A stretch of 64,000 nt of DNA, taken from NCBI GenBank assembly GCA_965207535.1, contig CBDBMR010000006.1, forward strand, positions 1 to 64,000, given 5' to 3'. Below, one piece after another: positions 23,647 to 32,297 of the stretch (the first letter of the stretch is position 1; every line of letters begins with the position of its first letter). The notes beneath the pieces are model-generated. The model was not told the origin of the DNA, searched no databases, and worked only from the letters and a program-made list of their open reading frames with translations. Made by a program: the position numbers and the translations under genes. This stretch comes from JAJDXO01 sp965207535. Its GTDB lineage: Bacteria; Pseudomonadota; Alphaproteobacteria; Rhodospirillales; UBA2165.

Positions 23647-25227
23647 ATGCTGGATGGCTTGCGGAACGAAAAGCGGCCTCCGTACGTCCGCGAGACCTTT
23701 TGGGCGGACCTGAAAGCCGGCGTCATCCTCGTGGCATCCTACGTGCCGATCGCCATGGCGCTCGGCGTCATCGCCGGCGTGGGACCCCTTGCCGGGCTGT
23801 GGTGCGGCGTCATCGTGGGGATCATCGCGGCCGTGTGCGGCGGCACACGGGCGATGGTGAGCGGACCCGCCGCGGTGCTCGCGGTGGCCACTGCGACGCT
23901 GCTCGTGGACAATGGGATGACGCTGCCGGAACTGGCAGTCGTCGTCGTTATGGCGGGCGCCATCCAGATGGCGCTCGGACTCGCGGGAGTCGGCCGCTAC
24001 ATCTCCTACATGCCGCACATCGTACTCACCGGGTTCATGTCCGGGGTCGGAGTGCTGCTCCTCTGGAAGCAGGCCGAGACGCTGTTTCAATTCGGCACCA
24101 GCGACCTTGCGCTTGCGGCCTTTTGCCTGGTCCTGATCCTCCTGTGGCCGGCCCGTATCGGCAAATTCATCCCCGGGCCGCTTGCCGCGGTCGGGATCGG
24201 GTGGATGGCCGCGCTCTTCATACCCGGCATCCACGCGCTGGGCCCCGTGCCGGTCGGACTGCCGATCCCGATACTCGAGTTCCCGTCGCTCGACTTCCTG
24301 CAGAACGCCGTCGGACCGGCGGTGCTGATCGCCCTGATCAGTTCCGTCTACACCCTGATGTGGTCGCTGATCGCCGATACCTTCACCGGCTCCCGGCACA
24401 ATCCGAACCGGGAACTGTTCGGCGTCGGCCTGGGGAATATTGCGGCGGGGATCGCCGGAGTCATGCCCGGGAGCGCCCAAATCGGGACCATGACGGTGCG
24501 CCAATTCGGCGGCAAGACAGTCGTCGCCGGCATCGTCTGCCTTGTCATCGTCGCGGCGCTCATTTTGGGCCTCGGTCCCTATGTGGCCACGCTGCCGCTG
24601 GCGCCGCTGTTCGCGATCGTCATGCTCGTCGGCTGGCAGATGATCGAGTTCTCATTCCTGCGGAAGATTCCCCGGATGGACCCGAGATATTCCACGGTCA
24701 TGCTGCTGGTCATGGCCGTAACTGTCTTCGTGAATCCGGTATTCGCGATCATGTTCGGGGTTATCGCCGCCAACGTCGTGAGCGCCGCGCAGCTGGAGTC
24801 GCTGGAACTCGACAGCGTGATATCGACGCCGCTTCTCGACAGAACCTTCAGCGCGGAGGCACCTGACGAATTCGCCGCGCGAATAGGGCTGGTGGCGTTT
24901 CGCGGCTCTTTCACGGTGTCGTCCTCGCGCAAGCTGATCGCGTTGATTGCCGCCGACATCCGCGACCATGACGTCGTGATCTTCGACCTTTCCCGCGCCA
25001 CCCACGTCGACGACAGCGCCGCTCACCTGCTGGCCCAGGTCATCGACCGCGCGAAGCAGACCCGCACGGAGATCGTCGTCTGCGGCCTCAACGACCGCAT
25101 CCGCGGACCTCTCTTCGCGTTCGACGTCCTCGACCGGATCCCGGAAGACCGGGTCGCCGAGACCGAGAAGGAAGCCAGGGTCCTTGCCTGGTCGCTCCTG
25201 ACGGCGGCGCGGCACATACCCGGTTAG
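23647..25227 (+). CDS. SulP family anion transporter with STAS domain
   Basis: 526-residue SLC26/SulP-type transporter for sulfate, bicarbonate or another small anion. It has the N-terminal motif VPIAMALGVIAGVGPLAGLW, VSGPAAVLAVATATLLV and about 12 hydrophobic spans, then a cytoplasmic STAS domain (about 430-520) with VVIFDLSRATHVDDSAAHLL. The ATG was selected because conserved sequence starts there; 38 codons of open frame upstream are Pro/Arg-rich and look non-coding. The 209 bp after the SLC13 gene are GC-rich with strong hairpin potential but show no recognisable riboswitch. Confidence 0.88.
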   Translation: MLDGLRNEKRPPYVRETFWADLKAGVILVASYVPIAMALGVIAGVGPLAGLWCGVIVGIIAAVCGGTRAMVSGPAAVLAVATATLLVDNGMTLPELAVVVVMAGAIQMALGLAGVGRYISYMPHIVLTGFMSGVGVLLLWKQAETLFQFGTSDLALAAFCLVLILLWPARIGKFIPGPLAAVGIGWMAALFIPGIHALGPVPVGLPIPILEFPSLDFLQNAVGPAVLIALISSVYTLMWSLIADTFTGSRHNPNRELFGVGLGNIAAGIAGVMPGSAQIGTMTVRQFGGKTVVAGIVCLVIVAALILGLGPYVATLPLAPLFAIVMLVGWQMIEFSFLRKIPRMDPRYSTVMLLVMAVTVFVNPVFAIMFGVIAANVVSAAQLESLELDSVISTPLLDRTFSAEAPDEFAARIGLVAFRGSFTVSSSRKLIALIAADIRDHDVVIFDLSRATHVDDSAAHLLAQVIDRAKQTRTEIVVCGLNDRIRGPLFAFDVLDRIPEDRVAETEKEARVLAWSLLTAARHIPG

Positions 25228-25364
25228 CGCCGTCCCCGCCCCACAACATTGTGAGCACCGGAATTCGCACCGGCAGCCGCTATTGGTATAAGCATTGGCA
25301 ACATCGGCACGCCATGGAGCATTATCGGCCGACGGAAGGGTGCCGCAATGACAAGGAGACATCC

Positions 25365-25811
25365 ATGACCAAGACGTTGACCATCGCCGTCGTCGCGAGC
25401 CTATTGGTACTGTTCATCGGTGGGGCGGTCGCCCAGTCCCGGACGGGCGGCAAGGTGCTGGCGACCGGCGAGTTCATCCAGGCCGACCCCACGGACAAGC
25501 TCCATCGGGCCAAGGGCGGACTCACGGCTTACGCCGATCGAATTGAAATCGATGAAGCCTTCCAAGTGCCGCTGGGCCCCAAGTACCATGTCTATTTGAT
25601 GCGGGATGCCGAGATTCGCAGCAACGACGATATCAGCATCGGCAAACTGATCGATTTAGGGCGGCTCCGGCATTTCAAGGGCGCTCAGACTTACAGTATT
25701 CCCCGGGGAATCGATCTCGCGGACTGGGGGAGTATCATCATTTACTGCGAGGGGTTCGAGACGTTGATCTCGCCGGCCAGTCTGAGGTTCAACCAGGAGG
25801 CGGTCCGATGA
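25365..25811 (+). CDS. Exported or membrane-anchored DM13-domain protein
   Basis: 148 residues with an N-terminal signal peptide or anchor (about 1-23, MTKTLTIAVVASLLVLFIGG) followed by a DM13 domain: GKVLATGEFIQADPTDKLHRA, YHVYLM, IDLGRLRHFKGAQTYSIP and DWGSIIIYCEGF. DM13 domains have been proposed to take part in redox or hydroxylation chemistry; experimental roles are scarce. The single cysteine in YCEGF is conserved in the family. It overlaps the following alpha/beta hydrolase by 4 bp (ATGA), so the two are translationally coupled. Confidence 0.8.
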   Translation: MTKTLTIAVVASLLVLFIGGAVAQSRTGGKVLATGEFIQADPTDKLHRAKGGLTAYADRIEIDEAFQVPLGPKYHVYLMRDAEIRSNDDISIGKLIDLGRLRHFKGAQTYSIPRGIDLADWGSIIIYCEGFETLISPASLRFNQEAVR

Positions 25812-26524
25812 CCACATACGTGCTTTGCCATGGTGCCTGGGGCGGCGGCTGGGGCTGGACCCAGGTGGCCGCCATTCTTCGCCGCAGCGGCCACGAGGTG
25901 TTCACGCCGACCTATACCGGCCTCGGTGAGCGGGTACACCTTGCGGCGCCCGAGGTCGATCTTCAGACCCATATAGATGACGTGCGCAACGTCATCCGGT
26001 ACGAGCGCCTGCACGATTTCGTGCTGGTCGGCCATAGCTATGGCGGCATGGTCGTTACCGGCGTCGCCGACCGGGAATGGGAAAAGATCAGCCGGCTGGT
26101 CTACCTGGATGCGTTTCTGCCGGCGGATGGCCAATCGCTGAACGACCTTACCGGCCCCGAGCGCACCGAGATGACGTTGCGGGCGGCCCGGGAACATGGC
26201 GACGGCTGGCTCGTACCCCGCCCCGACGGCAGCCTGCACCCGAGTCTGAGCGACGAGGACCGGGAGTGGCTCTTGGCCAATACGTGCATGCAGCCGCTCA
26301 GGACTTTCGCCGATGCGCTGCCGCTGGCGGGCAACCATCTGAATGTCGCCGAGAAGGTCTATGTACTGTCGACGGGATATTCGCCCTCCGTATTCCCGCA
26401 ATTCGCCGAATGGACCCGGACGCGGAGCGATTGGCGGACCCTGGAATTGCCGACCCACCACCACCTGCATCTGTCGATGCCGGAAGAGACGGCGGAATTG
26501 ATCCAGGGTGTTGATCCGTCCTGA
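25808..26524 (+). CDS. Alpha/beta hydrolase
   Basis: 238-residue serine hydrolase. It has the oxyanion-hole motif LCHGAWGGGWGW, the nucleophile elbow VGHSYGGMV, an acid in the C-terminal half and the catalytic His probably in the THHHLHLSMPE segment. This layout matches the small esterases related to plant methylsalicylate esterases (YTGLGERVHLAAPEVDL is typical). Substrate unknown. It is co-translated with the DM13 protein, which suggests a shared role. Confidence 0.85.
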   Translation: MTTYVLCHGAWGGGWGWTQVAAILRRSGHEVFTPTYTGLGERVHLAAPEVDLQTHIDDVRNVIRYERLHDFVLVGHSYGGMVVTGVADREWEKISRLVYLDAFLPADGQSLNDLTGPERTEMTLRAAREHGDGWLVPRPDGSLHPSLSDEDREWLLANTCMQPLRTFADALPLAGNHLNVAEKVYVLSTGYSPSVFPQFAEWTRTRSDWRTLELPTHHHLHLSMPEETAELIQGVDPS

Positions 26525-26591
26525 CCGGCGCGCCAAGATACGGCCCGAATTCGGGGCGAAACAGCTCACAATCAATTGCGGAGTAGGGAAT

Positions 26592-27074
26592 ATGGCCGTT
26601 GTTAAGCAAAAAGAGGTCGTTGGCCGCCAGGTGCGGACCGTGCAGTCGAATAGTCCGGAAGGCGTTCGGTGCGAGGTTTCGACCCCCAGCCCTCATATGA
26701 TCATTACCGACGAGCCGGCGGAGCGGGGCGGTACGGACACCGCGGCATCGCCGCTGATGCACTTCACCACCTCGCTGGCGACCTGCCAGACGGTTCAGAT
26801 CCACAAAATCGCCAAGGCCATGCGTCTCAAGACCGGCGCCATCAACGTCGAGGCATCCACGGTGACCGATCGCGTGGCGGCGGTTGAAGGCGACGCCAAG
26901 GTCATGCGGTTCATCGGCGCGGAGATGAACATCGACATAGAGGTCGAAGGGCCGGAAGCCAAGATCGAGCAGTTGAAGACGCTCTCGGAGGATGCCTGCC
27001 CGGTCGGCAACATCTTTGTCGATGCCGGCCTCGAATGCACCCTCAACTGGAACGTTCTGCCGGTTCCCGAGTAA
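26592..27074 (+). CDS. OsmC-like family protein
   Basis: 160-residue OsmC/Ohr-fold protein. Ohr and OsmC proteins reduce organic hydroperoxides with two reactive cysteines; here the first is in LATCQTVQIHKI and the second in DACPVGNIF, both in the expected places, so thiol peroxidase or related activity is plausible. The ATG at 26592 follows GGAGTAGGGAATATGG. It belongs to the YhfA-like branch rather than Ohr proper. It follows the alpha/beta hydrolase by 67 bp and ends 14 bp from the convergent membrane protein. Confidence 0.82.
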   Translation: MAVVKQKEVVGRQVRTVQSNSPEGVRCEVSTPSPHMIITDEPAERGGTDTAASPLMHFTTSLATCQTVQIHKIAKAMRLKTGAINVEASTVTDRVAAVEGDAKVMRFIGAEMNIDIEVEGPEAKIEQLKTLSEDACPVGNIFVDAGLECTLNWNVLPVPE

Positions 27075-27088
27075 GCCGCGCCATACGT

Positions 27089-27664
27089 TCAGCCGACGCG
27101 GATCAGGGATTCCGAAAAACCGTTGATGAACACGCTGATCACGAGGTCGATCGCCACGAGAATAGCGGCGGCGCCGGCGCCGACCTGCAGGGCGGTTCGG
27201 GTCACGACGAAGGTGTAGGCGAGCACGACAATCATCAACGCAACCAGCAGCCCGTCCCGCAACATGCCGCCGAAAAGCTCGAGTTCGACCATGATGGCGA
27301 ATGGCATGAACAAGAGGTTCTGCCACACCGACGCCCAGTTATAGGCGACGATGTAGGGGATGTAGTTGGCGGTCCGGTCCATCGCCTGGGTAACGCCCAG
27401 CATGATCACCGGAAAGGCGACCCACAGAACGACGTAGGAGATGAGCTCGATGGAGGCGAAGCGCCAAAACGGCGCCTCGATCCCGCCGCCGGCAAATCTC
27501 AAGCCGAGAAGGACGGCCAGCAGCGGCGCGATGAGGACGGCGGCAAAAAACGACCGCCAGAATCCCTCGACGGTCCGATTGAAATACTGCATGCCCGATG
27601 CATCCAGCCACGCGAGCCGCCAGGCGCCGTAAAGGCCATTGGCGACTTCGAGGACCGGGATCAT
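27089..27664 (-). CDS. Conserved hypothetical membrane protein
   Basis: 191 residues with about five hydrophobic spans (for example SFFAAVLIAPLLAVLLGL, LISYVVLWVAFPVIMLGV and GLLVALMIVVLAYTFVV). No catalytic motif or known family can be named. It lies 13 bp downstream of dapE on the same strand and is probably the last gene of the dapD-dapE operon; the reason for that linkage is unknown. Confidence 0.7.
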   Translation of the reverse strand: MIPVLEVANGLYGAWRLAWLDASGMQYFNRTVEGFWRSFFAAVLIAPLLAVLLGLRFAGGGIEAPFWRFASIELISYVVLWVAFPVIMLGVTQAMDRTANYIPYIVAYNWASVWQNLLFMPFAIMVELELFGGMLRDGLLVALMIVVLAYTFVVTRTALQVGAGAAAILVAIDLVISVFINGFSESLIRVG

Positions 27665-27677
27665 CGGCGCGTTGCCG

Positions 27678-28841
27678 TCATGGCCGGTCGAAGAAACCGT
27701 CCAGGGTCGCGGCGTAGATCCGGGTCAGGCTTTCCACGTCGCTCACCGGCATCTGTTCGTCCACCTTGTGCATGGTCTTGCCCACGAGGCCGAACTCGGC
27801 GACGGGGCAGTAGTCCTTGATGAAGCGGGCATCGGACGTTCCGCCCGAGGTCGACAGCTCGGGCGCGCGGCCGGTCACCTCCTCGACCGCCCGGCATAGC
27901 ACGTCGGACAGCCTGCCGGGCGGCGTGAGGAATGCCTCGCCGGAAACATGGACATCGAGAGTATAGTGTTCGCCATCCACGGCGCCCGCCTCCCGGAACC
28001 GCTCGTGCAGCCAATCGGTGACCGAAGCGCCTGTGTGGAGATCATTGAAGCGGACATTGAACAGCGCGTTGACCTTGGCCGGGATGACATTGCCGGCGGT
28101 GTTTCCCGTATCGACCGAGGCCACCTCAAGGGTCGAGGCCTGGAAACGATCCGTGCCCTCGTCGAGGGGTGTCCCGGTGATGGCGTCCAGCATGCCGACC
28201 AGGCGATGGATCGGGTTGTCGGCCAAATGGGGGTAGGCCGTATGGCCTTGGATGCCGGTTACCTCGAGGCGGGCGGTCAGGCTGCCGCGCCGGCCGATCT
28301 TGACCATGTCGCCCATGGCATCCGGGTTGGTGGGCTCACCGACCAGGCAGACATCCAGGGTCTCACCCTCTTCGGCAATCCATTCCAGGAGCTTCTTGGT
28401 GCCGTTGATCGCCGGCCCTTCCTCGTCGCCGGTGATCAGCAGGCTGATGGACCCGGGCACGTCGCCGCCGGTTTTCTCCAGATATTGGGATGCGGCCGCG
28501 ACAAATGCCGCGATCGCGGCCTTCATATCCGAGGCCCCGCGGCCATAAAGCACGCCATCCCTGATCTCGCCGCCGAAGGGATCCACGGACCAGGCGTTCT
28601 CGTCACCGGCCGGGACGACGTCCGTGTGCCCGGCAAAGCAGAAGTTCGGTGCGGCGGCGCCGATACGGGCATACAGGTTGTCCACATCCGGCGTGCCGTC
28701 GGCGGAAAAGACTTTTCGGCGGACATCGAATCCCAGCCCGGTCAACGCTTCGCCGAGAATGTCCAACGCCCCGCCGTCGGCGGGGGTGACGCTGTTGCAC
28801 CGAATCAGCGCCTGCGATAGGGCGAGCGCATCGACGGTCAT
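27678..28841 (-). CDS. dapE: Succinyl-diaminopimelate desuccinylase
   Basis: Releases succinate from N-succinyl-LL-diaminopimelate in lysine and peptidoglycan synthesis. An M20-family dizinc enzyme of 387 residues: FAGHTDVVPAGD carries the first metal His/Asp, GASDMKAAIAAFV the bridging Asp, and TGDEEGPAINGT the catalytic Glu pair; the dimerisation domain follows, then GGTSDARF with the last metal residue region. It starts 1 bp after the dapD stop, an operon arrangement that pairs consecutive steps of the succinylase branch. Confidence 0.96.
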   Translation of the reverse strand: MTVDALALSQALIRCNSVTPADGGALDILGEALTGLGFDVRRKVFSADGTPDVDNLYARIGAAAPNFCFAGHTDVVPAGDENAWSVDPFGGEIRDGVLYGRGASDMKAAIAAFVAAASQYLEKTGGDVPGSISLLITGDEEGPAINGTKKLLEWIAEEGETLDVCLVGEPTNPDAMGDMVKIGRRGSLTARLEVTGIQGHTAYPHLADNPIHRLVGMLDAITGTPLDEGTDRFQASTLEVASVDTGNTAGNVIPAKVNALFNVRFNDLHTGASVTDWLHERFREAGAVDGEHYTLDVHVSGEAFLTPPGRLSDVLCRAVEEVTGRAPELSTSGGTSDARFIKDYCPVAEFGLVGKTMHKVDEQMPVSDVESLTRIYAATLDGFFDRP

Positions 28842-28842
28842 A

Positions 28843-29700
28843 TCAATCCCGGAGAAGGTCGTTGACGGATGTCTTCGCGCGGGTGCTTTCGTCGACCTGC
28901 TTGACGATGACCGCGCAGTAAAGGCTCGGACCCGCCGACCCGTCCGGCAGCGGCTTGCCCGGCAGGCTCCCGGGTACCACCACCGAATAGGCGGGAACCC
29001 GTCCGGTGACGACCTCGCCGGTGTCCCGGTTCACGATCTTGGTGGAGGCGCCGATATAGACGCCCATGGAGAGCACGGCGCCTTCCTCGACAATGACACC
29101 CTCCGCCACTTCGGAGCGGGCGCCGATGAAACAGTTGTCTTCGATGATCACCGGTTCCGCCTGCAGCGGCTCCAGGACGCCGCCGATGCCGGCGCCGCCG
29201 GAAATATGGCAGTTCTTGCCGATCTGAGCGCAGGAGCCGACCGTCGCCCAGGTATCGACCATGGTGCCTTCGTCGACGTAAGCACCCAGGTTGACGAAGC
29301 TGGGCATCAGAACCACGCCGGGTGCGATAAACGCCGACCGGCGGACGACGCAGGATGGAACCGCCCGGAAGCCGGCTTCGCGAAACCGGTTCTCGCCCCA
29401 GCCCTCGAACTTGGAGGGCAGCTTGTCCCACCAGTTGGTATCGGCGCCGGGCCCGCCCCCGATGGGCTCCATGTCGTTCAGACGGAAGCTCAGGAGGACG
29501 GCCTTCTTCAGCCACTGATTGACCCGCCAGGATCCGTTGACCTTTTCGGCGACCCGGGCTTGGCCGCCGTCCAGCAGTTCCAGAGCGGCATCGACGGCGT
29601 CACGAACGTCGCCGGTGGTCGCGGGGGTGATCTCGTCCGCCCGGTCCCAGGCGACATCGATGGCGGCTTCCAGTTGATCGGTAGGGATACTATCGGGCAC
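28843..29700 (-). CDS. dapD: 2,3,4,5-tetrahydropyridine-2,6-dicarboxylate N-succinyltransferase
   Basis: Succinylates tetrahydrodipicolinate, the first step of the succinylase branch of lysine synthesis. The 285 residues form an N-terminal helical domain and a left-handed beta-helix of hexapeptide repeats from about residue 105 (IAPGVVLMPSFVNLGAYVDE, IGKNCHISGGAGIGGVLEP). It is upstream of dapE in the same operon. A run of 93 bp to the HAD gene holds part of a repeat sequence near the HAD stop. Confidence 0.96.
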   Translation of the reverse strand: MPDSIPTDQLEAAIDVAWDRADEITPATTGDVRDAVDAALELLDGGQARVAEKVNGSWRVNQWLKKAVLLSFRLNDMEPIGGGPGADTNWWDKLPSKFEGWGENRFREAGFRAVPSCVVRRSAFIAPGVVLMPSFVNLGAYVDEGTMVDTWATVGSCAQIGKNCHISGGAGIGGVLEPLQAEPVIIEDNCFIGARSEVAEGVIVEEGAVLSMGVYIGASTKIVNRDTGEVVTGRVPAYSVVVPGSLPGKPLPDGSAGPSLYCAVIVKQVDESTRAKTSVNDLLRD

Positions 29701-29785
29701 GGGGCTGTTCCTCGAAAGAATTTGAGCGCCGGAAAATGGGCCAGGGGACCGGCGGTGTCAATATTGGGCCGGCTGAAATCGGCTA

Positions 29786-29797
29786 GATCGGCTCTAG
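29786..29797. repeat. 12-bp word shared with the right-end palindrome
   Basis: GATCGGCTCTAG is identical to the right edge of the palindrome at 63903-63966. In both places the CTA inside it is the TAG stop codon of a minus-strand gene. It is preceded by a partial direct repeat (ATCGGCTAGATCGGCTCTAG). It may be a solo half-element; with only 12 bp, coincidence is not excluded. Confidence 0.4.
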
Positions 29798-30504
29798 GCG
29801 CCGGATACCTCGACCAGCCAGCCCGAAAGGTCCGTCACGGTGTGGTCCGGTTCGACATCCTCGGCTTCCGCGTTTGCCCAGGGCCGGTCGGTGACCACCC
29901 AGACCGTCGCCATACCCATTTCGGCGGCCGGCTTGAGGTTCCGCGCGACATCCTCGACCATGACCGCATTGGCGGGGTCGAACGCGTAGGTCTCGGTCAG
30001 CAGCCGATAGACGCTCGGCTCCGGCTTCGGGACATAATTGGCGGCGGCGATGTCGAACACGCCGTCCATGTGGTGACCGACCCCCAACCGGCCGAGCACC
30101 CGCTCGGCGTGCCGGGCGGATGCGTTGGTGAATACCACCTTTCGGCCGGGCAGGGCATGCAGGGCGCGGTCCAGATCCGGGTCGGGCTGAACCACGTCGA
30201 CACTGACCTCGTGGACGTAGTCGAGATAGGGAGCCGGATCCATGTCGTGGTTGTCCATCAACCCCTTCAGTGAGGTGCCGTGTTCCCGGAAATAGCGCTT
30301 CTGGACCTTGTAGGCCTCGGCGTGATCAAGATTCAAGAATTGGGCGATATAGGCGCACATCCGCCGGTCGATCTCGTCGAACATGCTGGCTGACGGCGGG
30401 TACAGCGTATTGTCGAGATCGAACACCCAGGTGTCACGCTCTCGCAATAGGCGGGCGTCCCGTATTTTTCCGTCAGTCCGGGTTTTTTCTTGTTTTTCAG
30501 GCAT
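29794..30504 (-). CDS. HAD-family pyrimidine 5'-nucleotidase
   Basis: 236-residue haloacid-dehalogenase hydrolase. Motif I FDLDNTLY carries the nucleophile and acid Asp pair (D29, D31), motif II is VVFTNAS, and motif IV is AVMVEDVARN. These are those of the SDT1/pyrimidine 5'-nucleotidase group common beside dapD and argB in alphaproteobacteria, so nucleotide monophosphate dephosphorylation is the likely activity. It follows argB on the same strand after 144 bp that show no convincing gene. Confidence 0.85.
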   Translation of the reverse strand: MPEKQEKTRTDGKIRDARLLRERDTWVFDLDNTLYPPSASMFDEIDRRMCAYIAQFLNLDHAEAYKVQKRYFREHGTSLKGLMDNHDMDPAPYLDYVHEVSVDVVQPDPDLDRALHALPGRKVVFTNASARHAERVLGRLGVGHHMDGVFDIAAANYVPKPEPSVYRLLTETYAFDPANAVMVEDVARNLKPAAEMGMATVWVVTDRPWANAEAEDVEPDHTVTDLSGWLVEVSGA

Positions 30505-30648
30505 GTGGCATTTGTGCTACGGCGCTTGGGCTTGGGCAACCCCATTTGTTTCAAGGGCGCTCGGCATGTGGACCAAAGACCCCGAATGGGAAATAAAGGC
30601 CGCGCCCGCCGGCGTTCGGGAATTTTCCTGGAGGAATAGACGGTCCGG

Positions 30649-31581
30649 TTAGTCGGCTTCGATCAGCGTTCCCGCGCCATGCTCGGTAAACAGTTCGAGC
30701 AGCAGGGCATGGGGGACACGGCCATCGATAATGACCGCCGCGTCGACGTCGCCGTCGACCGCCCGCAGGCAGGTCTCCACTTTGGGGATCATGCCGCCCG
30801 TGATGACGCCGGCAGTAATCAACTCGCGGGCTTCCGATGCCGTGAGTTTCGGGATCAGTCCGCCGTTTTCGTCGAGAACGCCGACAACGTCGGTCAGGAG
30901 CAACAGCCGCCGGGCCGACATGGCGTCGGCGATGGCGCCGGCTGCCGTGTCGGCGTTGATGTTGAAGGTCTCGCCCTTTTCTCCGCCGCCGATGGGGGCG
31001 ATGACGGGAATCATGTCCGATTGCGCAAACACTTCGAGGACGTGGGTGGAGATTTGCCGGGGCTCGCCGACGAAACCGAGATCGAGAATCTTTTCGATAT
31101 TCGAGTCCGGATCGCGCCGGGTGCGCCGCAGCTTGGCGGCTCGTATGAGATTCCCGTCCTTTCCGGACAAGCCCACCGCAAATCCGCCGGCGTCATTGAT
31201 GGAGGCGGCGATCTGTTTGTTGATCGTCCCGGCGAGGACCATTTCAACCACTTCCACCGTGGCAGCATCGGTGACCCGCAGGCCGTCAACGAAGGACGAC
31301 TGAATTTTCAACCGTTCCAGCATTTCGGCAATCTGCGGCCCGCCGCCGTGCACGACGATCGGATTGATGCCGACATGTTTGAGCAGCACGACGTCCTCGG
31401 CGAACAGCTTGGCAAGATCGTCGTCACCCATGGCATGGCCGCCATACTTGATGACGAAGGTATGCCCTTCGTGCCGCTGCATGTAGGGCAGCGCCTCGGC
31501 CAGCGTGTGGGCCTGATTGCGCCACGCTGCCGCGCCGTCGCCGTCCGCCCCTTGGGGCGGGGTTTTGGGGTCGTCGTTCAT
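30649..31581 (-). CDS. argB: Acetylglutamate kinase
   Basis: Phosphorylates N-acetylglutamate in arginine synthesis. 310 residues of the amino-acid kinase fold: FVIKYGGHAMGD (phosphate-binding lysine and glycines), NPIVVHGGGPQI and, at the C-terminus, TGGMIPKVETCLRAV. The start MNDDPKTPPQGADGDG was chosen since conserved sequence begins shortly after; the open frame runs upstream only as a shadow of engB. It is the last gene of the rpmH-rnpA-yidD-yidC-engB-argB run. Confidence 0.95.
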   Translation of the reverse strand: MNDDPKTPPQGADGDGAAAWRNQAHTLAEALPYMQRHEGHTFVIKYGGHAMGDDDLAKLFAEDVVLLKHVGINPIVVHGGGPQIAEMLERLKIQSSFVDGLRVTDAATVEVVEMVLAGTINKQIAASINDAGGFAVGLSGKDGNLIRAAKLRRTRRDPDSNIEKILDLGFVGEPRQISTHVLEVFAQSDMIPVIAPIGGGEKGETFNINADTAAGAIADAMSARRLLLLTDVVGVLDENGGLIPKLTASEARELITAGVITGGMIPKVETCLRAVDGDVDAAVIIDGRVPHALLLELFTEHGAGTLIEAD

Positions 31582-31607
31582 CTTGGGTCTCTCCGAGGGC
31601 CGGGACT

Positions 31608-32273
31608 TTAGCCGAACTCGGGCGATGCCGCCAGCGCCGCAAGCGCGGCCCGTAATTCCGGGATTCCCTGACCGGACCGGGCGCTGGTTGCAATTATCTC
31701 GGGATGGGCTGCGACGCGCGTCGAGATCTCGGCCGCGGTCTTTTCCTCCATATGGGTGAGCGCGCCTGCCTTGATCTTGTCGCACTTGGTGAGCACGACC
31801 TGATAGACGACCGCCGCGTCGTCCATCAGCTTCATGGCGTCCCGGTCGCTGTCCTTGATGCCGTGACGGCTGTCGATCAACAGGCAGGCGCGGCGCAGAC
31901 TGGCCCGGCCCTTGAGGTAGGACCGGGTGAGTTCGGTCCAGATCTTGATATCGGATTTTGCGGCCCGGGCATATCCGTACCCCGGCAGATCGGCAAGGCA
32001 CAGCCGGCCGCCAAGACTGAAGAAATTCAACTGCCGGGTCCGGCCCGGCGTGTTGGAGGTCTTGGCGAGGGTCTTTCTGCCCGTCAACGCATTGACGAGG
32101 CTCGATTTTCCCACATTCGAGCGGCCGGCGAATGCGACCTCGGGAAGCGCATCGCCGGGCACCTGAGCCAGGCGCGCCGCACTGATGACGAACCGGCAGT
32201 CCTGGGCAAACAGCAGCCGTCCGGCTTCGAGCGCGGCGGCCGTTTCATCCTCGGGGGTGAGGGGAGCGGTCAC
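31608..32273 (-). CDS. engB: Ribosome biogenesis GTP-binding protein EngB/YihA
   Basis: GTPase needed for large-subunit assembly and normal division. 221 residues with Walker A GRSNVGKSS (50-58), G2 threonines in NTPGRT, G3 DLPGYG (95-100), and G4 TKCDK. The N-terminal extension is usual in alphaproteobacteria. It lies between yidC (24 bp) and argB (26 bp) with no room for separate promoters, so it is in the same transcription unit. Confidence 0.95.
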   Translation of the reverse strand: MTAPLTPEDETAAALEAGRLLFAQDCRFVISAARLAQVPGDALPEVAFAGRSNVGKSSLVNALTGRKTLAKTSNTPGRTRQLNFFSLGGRLCLADLPGYGYARAAKSDIKIWTELTRSYLKGRASLRRACLLIDSRHGIKDSDRDAMKLMDDAAVVYQVVLTKCDKIKAGALTHMEEKTAAEISTRVAAHPEIIATSARSGQGIPELRAALAALAASPEFG

Positions 32274-32297
32274 GATTGAGCACCGGGAAAGCCCGCC

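Noticed and set aside
30503..30652. Plus-strand ORF of 49 codons (MWHLCYGAWAWATPF...) between the HAD gene and argB, whose TAG overlaps the argB stop
   Set aside because: Tryptophan-rich with rare ATA and AGA codons and no ribosome site. The stop overlap resembles real convergent pairs, but the coding signal is too weak.
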